NCBI GenBank assembly: GCA_020049615.1
Contig: JAIFKN010000127.1
Coordinates: forward strand, 1-7,242
Reading direction: 5' to 3'
Origin: a bacterium
Lineage (GTDB): Bacteria; Planctomycetota; UBA11346
Length of the DNA: 7,242 nucleotides
In this document: positions 1-7,242 of the stretch, one piece after another
Layout of the letters: the number at the start of each line of letters is the position of its first letter
Numbering within the stretch: position 1 is the stretch's first letter
Made by a program: the position numbers and the translations under genes
The notes under the pieces: model-generated
The model's input: only the letters and a program-made list of their open reading frames with translations
Databases searched by the model: none
Told to the model about the DNA's origin: nothing

Positions 1-12
1 CGGAGCCCCTGA
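1..12 (+). other. Possible 3' end of an upstream co-transcribed gene
   Basis: In frame 1 the window opens with three codons and a TGA at 10-12, five to eleven bases before the two candidate starts of the permease gene. Given the tight packing downstream, this could be the tail of another operon member. Twelve bases cannot prove it. GGAG at 2-5 could also be the permease ribosome binding site, 11 bases before TTG 17. Confidence 0.2.
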
Positions 13-16
13 GCAG

Positions 17-3000
17 TTGCGGATGCTCCTGCTTGCCCTGCTCTGCCTCGCCCTGCCGGCCGCCGAAGGCGACGCCTACCGCAGCGTGCTGACGGCGATG
101 CAGGGGCATCCGAACCGGCAGCCGGGCTCACCCGGATACGTTGCCGCCGTCACCGCGGTCGAAACGGCCCTGCGCACTGCGGGACTGCAGCCGCAGCGCC
201 TGCGCTACCAGACCCTTGCCATCTCCTCGGACGAGGTGCGGCTCGAGGCTGATGGCGCCCGTATCCCCGGCGTGCTGGCGATGGCGCCCAACGGCGTAGC
301 TCCATCGACCACCTGGGGCAGGGCTGTCGAGGGGCCACTGGTGTGGCTGGGCGACGGCAGCCTCGCCGAAATGCGCGGCAAGCCGGTCGAAGGAGCGATC
401 GTCCTGCTGCGCATGGGCAGCCCGAACCTGCCCCTGGCCTTCTCGCAAGGCGCCCGCGCGGTGATCGCCGTCGATGACGGCAGCTGCGACCAGTGGCAGG
501 CCTCGCGCATGTTCACCGAGGGACTGGTGTCATCGCCGCGCGCCTGGATCGAGCATGACATCGCCCGCTCGGCGGGCCTGCTCGACGGGCCGGCGAAAGC
601 AGGGCGGCTGCGCATCGCCTCCAACTGGCGCGATGTCGAGGCGGCTACGGTTTGGGCGCTGATCCCCGGGCGCGATCCCGCCCGCTCGAAGCAGTTGGTG
701 GTGCTTGCCGCCGAACTGGCCACCTCGGGAGCGGTTCCGGATCGCGTTCCCGGCGGTCGGCAGGCGTCCAACGCAGCCTTGCTTGCCGAACTGGCGGCCG
801 GCTTCGCAGCCAATCCCGCCGACCGGCCGGTGCTCGTCGCCTTCCTCGGCAGCCACCACGCCGCCCAGGATGGGGCCCGCCACCTCTACTGGGTGGTCAA
901 CCGCGCCCAGCAGGCGCTGAAGGAGCCGGAGACCATCGACGCACGCCTGGCCTGGCTGCAGGTCCAGCGGCAGACCTGCGACCGTCGCCTGGCCCTGCTC
1001 GCCGACGACGGCGTGCTGCAGGCCTCCGGCGATGACGCCTTCCAGTTGCGCAACCAGATGCGCCGCATCGTCAGCGGACGCATGAACCGGCTCAACTACC
1101 GCTACCGGGAGGTCAATCTCGCCGCCACCGCCGCGGTGGCCGGGTCGGCCGAGGCCTCCCGGTTGGAAGCCGAGCGGGCCGAGATCAAGAAGCTCATCGA
1201 CGCGGGCAACGCCGATCGCCGCACCGTCTTCGAAGGCGTGGTGGGCGACGCCGCCTCGTTCGCCGCTGTCCGCCGCGCCGCTCAGGCCGAGGTCGAGGCG
1301 CTGCGCGGCGACCTCGACCGCGAACTCGACCGCACGACCGATGCCCAGGCCCTGGCTGCCGCGCTCGCTGGACGGGCGGTCATCGCCCACTTCGGCATCG
1401 ATTTCGCCGCCTCCGCACGGCCATGGCTGGCCAACCCGTTCGGCCTGAGCAGCAAGGCCATCTACGGCCAGGATTGGGCACGTCGGCCGAAACCCGGCCA
1501 CTTCGCCAAGCATATCGCCGCCTACCAGCAGTCCTGGGAAGCCGTGACGGCCAGCCAGCCTGCTGGGGCCGCCATGCGCAACCCGGACCAGACCGTCGCC
1601 TGGAGCTATGAAGCCCTGTGCACACCGCGCCGGCGGCAGGTGGCCTGCGTCGTGCCGCAGGGCCTGGGCATCATGGGCAGCCAACTCGTGACGGTCGGCG
1701 ATGCCGTGCCGGCCGACGAGATGCCGATCGATCCGGCCCCGGATCTGCTGCCGCTGCGCGGGCCGGTGCAGGCATGGCTGGCGCATCTGCTCGCCAGCGA
1801 CATGCCGGTGCGGACCGGCCTGGCGGCGACGCAGAGCCACAACCCGAAGCTGGTCTGGAGCCATGACGGCAGCCTGTGGACCGGCATGCGTGTCGATCGC
1901 CTGGCTCCGGGTTCGGAGGAGATCGAGGGGCCAGCCGCCGGCGCGCTGGTGTACGTGCGCCCGGGACGCCTGGCGCCCGAGGAAAGCGACGAGGCTCAGG
2001 TCTGCGGCCGGCTCAATTCACCGATCGGACGGATCAACAGCGTCGGCTACGCGATGATGCCCAACATCATCGGCGAGGGCATCCGCAACCAGATCCATGC
2101 CATCGACCTGTCGCCGGAGGGCGCGCCACGCGCCTTCAGCAGCGCTGCCACGGCGGTCAACGAGGCCAACCTGCGGCTGTTCACCGGTTGGGGCAACGGG
2201 GTCTATGTCCCCTTCTCGCCTGCCGACTACCTCGTCGCAAGCCCATGGCAGCGGTTGATGGGACGCAGCGATTCCGCGGTGAAGCGCAGCTTCGGCGACA
2301 GCTCCATAGGCGGCGCCGTCATCATCACTGACGAGAAACGTCCACTCAAGCTGCTCGGCGGCGGCCTGCTGGCGCTCGGCGGCAGCGACCGCCTTCCGCA
2401 GGGCTCGGGCATCGTCTGCGATGCACCGTCGCTCGTCTCTCTCGACATACTCCGCTGCTCGGCCGAGGACGTCAGCCGGCTGAACCGCTACCGCCTCTCC
2501 GTGCTGCGCTCGAAGAACCTGATCAACCGCCCGGTCGAACGACTGAACGCAGCCGGCAGCACGCATCTCGGCCAGGCGCGTGCGGCACGCGCAGCCGGCG
2601 ACGTGCCTGCCGCCGCCGCCCACGAGACCATGGCCGCGATCCTCGCGCACCGGGCGCATGTACCACTGAAGGAGAACACGAACGACCTTCTGCAGGCGGT
2701 GGTGTTCCTCCTCCTGCTATCCATCCCTTTCGCCTTCGTGCTCGAACGCCTGGTGCTCGGCTCGGCCTCGATCTACGGTCAGATCAGCGGCTTCCTCGGC
2801 TTCTTCCTCGCCACCTTCGGTCTGCTCTACGCCACCCATCCCGCCTTCGCGCTGGCTGACGCTCCGATCATCATCTTCCTCGCCTTCATCATCATCCTGC
2901 TCTCCGCCTTCGTCATCTCGGTGGTGATGGGCAAGTTCAAGCATGAACTGAAGGCGATGCAGGGCCTGGCGGCCAAGGCGCATTCGACCGGCACCGGCAA

Positions 3001-4759
3001 CAGCACGACCATGGCGGCGGTCATCATCGGCATCGCCGGCATGCGCAACCGCCCGCTGAAGACGTTCCTCACCGCCACGACAGTCACGCTGCTGACCTTC
3101 ACCATCCTCGTCTTCGCCTCCTTCGGCAGCAGCCAGGGCGTGGTCGAAGCGCGTGTCGGCAAGGCTCAGGGCGCCGACCGCATCGAGGTGCATCAGAAGA
3201 CCTTCCTCGCCATCCCCGATCGCCTGGTCGATGCCATGGCCGAGATCCACGGCAAGCGCTTCGAGGTGCTGCGACGCACAGCCAGCTTCGCCGATCCGGT
3301 CGGACTCGCACAGGAGTCGCCGCTGGTCAATCTGGTGCTGGATCCGGCTAGCGGCGCGACGCTGAAGCTCGAATCCCTGCTCGGCCTCGATCCGGCCGAG
3401 GCGCCTCGGCTCGGCTGCTGCCAGGGCCTGGCCAGACCGGCCGCAGGCGAGCCCCCCCAGCTCTGGCTCTCGAACATCGCCGCCGGCCAACTGCAGCTCC
3501 AACCCGGGGCCAGGCTTCTGCTGCGCGGCCGCCCCTTCGTTTTCGCCGGCACATTCGACGAACAGCGGTTCAAAGCGTTGGAGAATCTCGACGGATCACG
3601 CCTCACGCCACCCGATTTCACCGCCACCTTCGCCAGTGCCCCGGTCAGCGGCGCCGGCCTGGTCAGCACGGTGGAGAACCTCGACATCACCTCGTTCATC
3701 TTCAGCTCGCCTGCGCTCACCGCCATCACCACCGATGAGACCGTCCTGGCCCTCGGAGGCATGGTCAACGGCCTCACCCTGTATCCCCGTGACGGACGCG
3801 TCGACGTGGGCCGGGCCGCCGGCGAGATCGCAGCCGTGTTCAATGGCCCTGTGCTGTGCACCACCGGCGAAGGGACGCGCTCGTACTTCTACACCCGCGA
3901 GGTCTCCGGCAACGGGCTCGCCGATCTCATCGTCCCCCTGCTGCTGGGCGGGCTGATCATCTTCTCCAGCCTGCTCGGCTCGATCGTCGACCGGCAGAAG
4001 GAGATCTTCACCTACAGCGCCCTTGGCCTCAGCCCGCGTGACGTCGGCACCCTGTTCTTCGCCGAAAGCGCGGTCATCGCCGTCGTTGGCGGCATGGGCG
4101 GCTATCTGGTCGGGCAGCTGGTGGCGAAGGGGCTCAACCTCGCGGCGGAGAATGGCTTGATCTCCGTGCCGCCGCTGAACTTCAGCTCGCTCGCCTCGCT
4201 CGCGACCATCGGCATCGTCATGGCCATGGTCATGCTCTCGACCATCTACCCGGCGCTGATGGCCGGACGCGCTGCCAATCCTGGCGTCAACCGCAGCTGG
4301 CGCATGCCCGAACCGGACGGCGACACGCTGCGATTCACCTTCCCCTTCACCGTTCCCGAGAACGCCTTCGGCGGCATCCTCGGCTTCATCGCCGAGCACT
4401 TCCGCAACCACGGCGACGCCGCCCTCGACGTCTTCGCCGCCCAGCAGGTCCGGCTGTTCCGCAACCCGGATGGACGCTTCGGCATCGCCGCCGACATCAG
4501 CCTGGCGCCGTTCGACCTGGGCGTGTTCCAGCGCTTCCGCATGGAGACGCGGCCCAGCGACACCCCGGGGATCGACGAGGTGGTGGTGGAGATCGTACGC
4601 AGCGCCGGCGCACCACGCACCTGGATGCGCGGGAACCGGGTGTTCATCGCCGACCTGCGCGAGCAGTTCCTGGTCTGGCGCTCGCTGCCGACCGAAGCCG
4701 TGGCGCATTACAAGGCCGAGAGCGATCGGCTGATCGGAGGCGTCGATGGCGCGGGTTGA
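17..4759 (+). CDS. Giant FtsX/MacB-type ABC permease with N-terminal M28-like pseudo-peptidase ectodomain
   Basis: This is probably the membrane subunit of a mechanotransmission-type (LolCDE/MacB/FtsX) ABC system, working at the cytoplasmic membrane with a large part outside it. Residues 1-18 form a signal peptide. Residues 100-215 look like a PA domain. Residues 216-300 follow the M28 aminopeptidase pattern but have E233/A235 where H-x-D is expected and H280/H281 where Glu-Glu is expected, so peptidase activity is unlikely. Residues 320-450 are charged and helical; 530-590 resemble the end of an M28 domain; 600-880 are unassigned. TM helices lie near 891-910, 918-938, 949-970, 1015-1036, 1300-1322, 1346-1370 and 1393-1416. 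The last four, the ectodomain 1040-1298 and the coupling loop 1325-1351 (R-x-K-E-I, A-L-G-L-S) form a typical FtsX core. Residues 1431-1580 form a soluble, probably cytosolic domain. The start is uncertain: TTG at 17 supplies an Arg and sits 11 bases after GGAG (2-5), while ATG at 23 gives the same protein minus two residues. No in-frame stop lies upstream within the window. The FtsX assignment is firm; the substrate is unknown. Confidence 0.88.
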   Translation: MRMLLLALLCLALPAAEGDAYRSVLTAMQGHPNRQPGSPGYVAAVTAVETALRTAGLQPQRLRYQTLAISSDEVRLEADGARIPGVLAMAPNGVAPSTTWGRAVEGPLVWLGDGSLAEMRGKPVEGAIVLLRMGSPNLPLAFSQGARAVIAVDDGSCDQWQASRMFTEGLVSSPRAWIEHDIARSAGLLDGPAKAGRLRIASNWRDVEAATVWALIPGRDPARSKQLVVLAAELATSGAVPDRVPGGRQASNAALLAELAAGFAANPADRPVLVAFLGSHHAAQDGARHLYWVVNRAQQALKEPETIDARLAWLQVQRQTCDRRLALLADDGVLQASGDDAFQLRNQMRRIVSGRMNRLNYRYREVNLAATAAVAGSAEASRLEAERAEIKKLIDAGNADRRTVFEGVVGDAASFAAVRRAAQAEVEALRGDLDRELDRTTDAQALAAALAGRAVIAHFGIDFAASARPWLANPFGLSSKAIYGQDWARRPKPGHFAKHIAAYQQSWEAVTASQPAGAAMRNPDQTVAWSYEALCTPRRRQVACVVPQGLGIMGSQLVTVGDAVPADEMPIDPAPDLLPLRGPVQAWLAHLLASDMPVRTGLAATQSHNPKLVWSHDGSLWTGMRVDRLAPGSEEIEGPAAGALVYVRPGRLAPEESDEAQVCGRLNSPIGRINSVGYAMMPNIIGEGIRNQIHAIDLSPEGAPRAFSSAATAVNEANLRLFTGWGNGVYVPFSPADYLVASPWQRLMGRSDSAVKRSFGDSSIGGAVIITDEKRPLKLLGGGLLALGGSDRLPQGSGIVCDAPSLVSLDILRCSAEDVSRLNRYRLSVLRSKNLINRPVERLNAAGSTHLGQARAARAAGDVPAAAAHETMAAILAHRAHVPLKENTNDLLQAVVFLLLLSIPFAFVLERLVLGSASIYGQISGFLGFFLATFGLLYATHPAFALADAPIIIFLAFIIILLSAFVISVVMGKFKHELKAMQGLAAKAHSTGTGNSTTMAAVIIGIAGMRNRPLKTFLTATTVTLLTFTILVFASFGSSQGVVEARVGKAQGADRIEVHQKTFLAIPDRLVDAMAEIHGKRFEVLRRTASFADPVGLAQESPLVNLVLDPASGATLKLESLLGLDPAEAPRLGCCQGLARPAAGEPPQLWLSNIAAGQLQLQPGARLLLRGRPFVFAGTFDEQRFKALENLDGSRLTPPDFTATFASAPVSGAGLVSTVENLDITSFIFSSPALTAITTDETVLALGGMVNGLTLYPRDGRVDVGRAAGEIAAVFNGPVLCTTGEGTRSYFYTREVSGNGLADLIVPLLLGGLIIFSSLLGSIVDRQKEIFTYSALGLSPRDVGTLFFAESAVIAVVGGMGGYLVGQLVAKGLNLAAENGLISVPPLNFSSLASLATIGIVMAMVMLSTIYPALMAGRAANPGVNRSWRMPEPDGDTLRFTFPFTVPENAFGGILGFIAEHFRNHGDAALDVFAAQQVRLFRNPDGRFGIAADISLAPFDLGVFQRFRMETRPSDTPGIDEVVVEIVRSAGAPRTWMRGNRVFIADLREQFLVWRSLPTEAVAHYKAESDRLIGGVDGAG
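4736..4740 (+). promoter_or_regulatory. Ribosome binding site of the OPT-like gene, inside the end of the permease gene
   Basis: GGAGG lies five bases before ATG 4746 and within the last codons of the permease gene. It fixes the start of the OPT-like gene and supports independent or coupled initiation within the 14-base overlap. Confidence 0.75.
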
Positions 4760-6728
4760 TGCTGAACTGGAACGCTACCGCTCGATGATGACGCCGCCGG
4801 GCACCTTCAGCGAGGGATTCTCGCTGAAGACGCTCATGGGCGTCGTCCTCATCGCGCTGATCCTCGTGCCCGGCGCGCTGTACATGCAACTGCTCGCCGG
4901 CCAGGGTGTCGGGGCGGCGGCCCAGTGGGTGACGCTGATCCTCTTCCTGGAGGTCGCCAAGCGGGCCAACGCCAAGATGGAACGCGCGCAGATCTTCGTG
5001 CTGTTCTACATGGCAGGCACCTTCGCCTACCAGCACGTGAACGGCACGCCGCTGTGGAACCAGTTCCTCGTGCGCAGCGAGGCGGCGCTGTCCTTCGGCC
5101 TCGCCGGACAGTTCCCCGAGTGGTTTGCCCCGAGCGATCCCGCAGCCTACGAGTCCCGCTCATTCTTGACCTCGGCGTGGATCCCGGCCATCGGCTTGGC
5201 CGTGTTCAAGAGCCTGTTCAGCCGCCTGGATGCGGCGGTAGCCGGCTATGGCCTGTTCCGCCTGACCAGCGACATCGAGAAGCTGCCGTTCCCCATGGCC
5301 CCGGTCGGCGCCCAGGGCATGATGGCGCTCGCCGATGACCTCGACGGCAAGGACCGCACCGGCGGCTGGCGCTGGCGCGTCTTCTCCATCGGCAGCGCCC
5401 TCGGCCTGCTGTTCGCGGCCGTCTACATCGCCATCCCGACCCTGTCGGCCAACTTCTGGGGGGCGGAGAACACGTACACGCTGCTTCCCATCCCCTTCGT
5501 CGAACTGTCCCATTTCACCAGCGGGATCCTGCCTGCCGTCGCAACCGGACTGAGCTTCGACTTCTCCCAGGTCGTCATCGGCATGGTGCTGCCCTTCTGG
5601 GCCATGATCGGCTCGTTCATCGGCCTGGTGGTGACCTTCGTGCTCAATCCGGTGCTGCATCACGCCGGCGTCCTGCGCACCTGGATCCCAGGCGACTCGA
5701 CGGTAGAGACGATGTTCAAGAACAACGTCGACTTCTATCTGTCCTTCGGCATCGGCATCTCCCTGGCCGTGGCGGTGATCGGCATCTGGGGCATGATCCG
5801 GTCCCTGCGCGATAAGCGTGACCTGGACGCGCAGGAGGCGGCTGCCGGCAAGGCCTCCTCGACCGCCGCACCCGAGGGACGCGGCGACATACCCAACCGG
5901 TGGATCGTCGGCATCTACATCTTCGCCACCCTGCTGTATATCGGCGTGTCCGGCTGGCTCGTCGACTGGCATACCGGCGTGCTCGTGGTCCTGTTCTTCT
6001 TCGGCTTCATCTACACCCCGCTGATCAGCTACGTCACCGCCCGCCTGGAGGGCCTCGCCGGCCAGGTGGTCGAGATCCCCTATATCCGCGAACTGTCCCT
6101 GATCGTCTCCGGCTACCAGGGCATCGCGGTCTGGTTCATCCCCATCCCACAAGGCAACTACGGCACCCAGACCGTGCTCTATCGCAAGGCCGAGCTGACC
6201 GGCACGAAGTTCACCTCGTTGTGGAAGGCCGAACTGGCGATCTTCCCGATCCTGATCGTGATGACCCTGCTCTTCGCCAGCTTCATCTGGGGGCTAGCCG
6301 AGATCCCCAGCGGCGTCTACCCGTACACCCAGATGATCTGGGAGCTCGATGCCAAGAACGCCTGCCTGGTGTTCAGCTCGACCGCCGGCGGCTACAGCCA
6401 GTTCCAGGAAGCGCTGTCGGGGACGGTCGTGCTCATCGGCCTGGTCGCCGGCACGGCCGTCTTCGGCGCCCTCTCGTCGATCGCCGCCCCCGTCACGCTC
6501 TGCTATGGCGTCGTCCGCGGCCTTGGCCAGACCATGCCGCACGTGATCATCCCGCAGTTCATCGGCGCCCTGCTGGGACGGTACTACTTCCAGAAGAAGC
6601 TCGGCCTGCAGTGGGGCCAGTACGTGCCGGTGCTGGCGGCTGGCGTCTCCTGCGGCTTCGGCCTCGTCTCGATGCTGTGCATCGGCATCGTCTTCCTGGT
6701 CAAGTCTTCCAACTCGATGCCCTACTGA
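4746..6728 (+). CDS. OPT-superfamily-like oligopeptide transporter (polytopic membrane protein)
   Basis: This 660-residue integral membrane protein has about 12-14 hydrophobic segments, including those near 30-50, 140-157, 211-232, 273-300, 330-351, 385-402, 408-428, 494-516, 558-580 and 626-652. A hydrophilic loop at 353-385 splits it into two halves. OPT-like signs are the length, LPFPMAPVG at 180-188, the charged re-entrant-looking segment ARLEGLAGQ at 432-440 followed by PYIRE at 445-449, and NYG at 471-473 with ELTGTKFTS at 483-491. OPT proteins are secondary transporters that import oligopeptides or metal chelates, usually with protons. I recognise this variant as what is often labelled 'peptide transporter' in PVC-group genomes, which is recall rather than a search. 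ATG at 4746 is chosen because GGAGG (4736-4740) lies 5 bases before it. The gene overlaps the permease by 14 bases, so translational coupling is likely. The reading frame is intact. Family assignment is probable; the substrate and direction of transport are not shown. Confidence 0.8.
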   Translation: MARVDAELERYRSMMTPPGTFSEGFSLKTLMGVVLIALILVPGALYMQLLAGQGVGAAAQWVTLILFLEVAKRANAKMERAQIFVLFYMAGTFAYQHVNGTPLWNQFLVRSEAALSFGLAGQFPEWFAPSDPAAYESRSFLTSAWIPAIGLAVFKSLFSRLDAAVAGYGLFRLTSDIEKLPFPMAPVGAQGMMALADDLDGKDRTGGWRWRVFSIGSALGLLFAAVYIAIPTLSANFWGAENTYTLLPIPFVELSHFTSGILPAVATGLSFDFSQVVIGMVLPFWAMIGSFIGLVVTFVLNPVLHHAGVLRTWIPGDSTVETMFKNNVDFYLSFGIGISLAVAVIGIWGMIRSLRDKRDLDAQEAAAGKASSTAAPEGRGDIPNRWIVGIYIFATLLYIGVSGWLVDWHTGVLVVLFFFGFIYTPLISYVTARLEGLAGQVVEIPYIRELSLIVSGYQGIAVWFIPIPQGNYGTQTVLYRKAELTGTKFTSLWKAELAIFPILIVMTLLFASFIWGLAEIPSGVYPYTQMIWELDAKNACLVFSSTAGGYSQFQEALSGTVVLIGLVAGTAVFGALSSIAAPVTLCYGVVRGLGQTMPHVIIPQFIGALLGRYYFQKKLGLQWGQYVPVLAAGVSCGFGLVSMLCIGIVFLVKSSNSMPY

Positions 6729-6734
6729 GCACCC

Positions 6735-6737
<3 letters not shown>
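6726..6737 (+). other. Tight gene 2 / gene 3 junction with probable translational coupling
   Basis: The TGA of the OPT-like gene is followed by only six bases before ATG 6735 of the ATPase gene, and both genes are in the same frame. Bases upstream (6715-6734) contain no purine-rich Shine-Dalgarno beyond a weak TGAG overlapping the stop. Terminating ribosomes probably reinitiate here, which ties ATPase output to transporter output. This is inferred from spacing alone. Confidence 0.5.

Positions 6738-7242
<505 letters not shown>

Noticed and set aside
35..55. Possible lipoprotein signal peptide around Cys10 of the permease
   Set aside because: The residues before Cys10 are L-A-L-L. A lipobox needs a small residue (Gly, Ala or Ser) directly before the Cys, so ordinary signal-peptide processing is more likely.
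530..1864. A 444-codon open frame on the minus strand
   Set aside because: It lies wholly inside the permease gene, whose frame encodes recognisable domains. Its protein has the Gly/Arg/Asp/His-rich composition typical of antisense shadows in high-GC DNA, and no motif is recognisable.
2867..2911. Tandem-looking repeat encoding IIIFLAF then IIILLSAF
   Set aside because: It is low-complexity ATC/CTC/TTC codon use within one TM helix. The two copies differ in length and sequence, so there is no evidence for a functional repeat.
3596..4708. A 370-codon open frame on the minus strand, and a 261-codon one at 2717-3502
   Set aside because: Both are antisense to TM helices and the FtsX core. Their Asp/Glu/Gly/His-rich sequences are what reverse-complemented hydrophobic codons produce. 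No ribosome binding site or domain supports them.
5160..6152. A 330-codon open frame on the minus strand, and a 278-codon one at 6294-7130
   Set aside because: These are antisense shadows of the OPT-like and ATPase genes, and the second one spans the boundary of two well-supported plus-strand genes.
6726..6734. Stop-codon readthrough fusing the OPT-like protein to the ATPase, since both are in the same frame
   Set aside because: Same-frame adjacency has a one-in-three chance of occurring. The ATPase has its own ATG and a normal N-terminus, and nothing around the TGA suggests recoding.

Overview
The window is a compact, single-strand run of three genes on the + strand of a high-GC (about two-thirds G+C by eye) bacterial chromosome, with essentially no intergenic DNA. 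It looks like the middle of an operon. A stop codon at 10-12 may be the tail of an upstream gene, and the third gene runs off the right edge. The gene combination (giant FtsX-type permease with a degenerate M28-like ectodomain, OPT-like membrane transporter, LolD/MacB-type ATPase) resembles clusters I associate from memory with Planctomycetota and other PVC bacteria. That taxonomic guess rests on protein style only and is weak.

Layout: (1) 17-4759 encodes a 1580-residue secreted-then-membrane-spanning protein. It has a signal peptide, a large extracytoplasmic region made of a PA-like segment and an M28 aminopeptidase-like fold without its metal ligands, a helical insertion and an unassigned domain. 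Three additional TM helices follow, then a canonical FtsX/MacB four-TM permease core with its own ectodomain, and a cytosolic C-terminal domain. (2) 4746-6728 overlaps it by 14 bases and has a strong ribosome binding site inside the end of gene 1. It encodes a 660-residue polytopic protein that looks like the oligopeptide transporter (OPT) superfamily. (3) 6735-7242 (partial) starts 6 bases after gene 2 stops and encodes an ABC ATPase of the LolD/MacB class.

Inferred working model: the ATPase drives the FtsX-type permease, whose ectodomain acts outside the membrane by mechanotransmission, perhaps binding peptides, protein ends or lipoproteins with the inactive peptidase fold. The OPT-like protein may import a small peptide or metal-chelate product. 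None of this is proven by the sequence.

The most striking points are the ATPase, which lacks about nine residues just before Walker A compared with LolD/MacB, and the pseudo-peptidase fused to a mechanotransmission permease next to an OPT-type transporter. I saw no RNA genes, mobile elements, CRISPR arrays or terminators.
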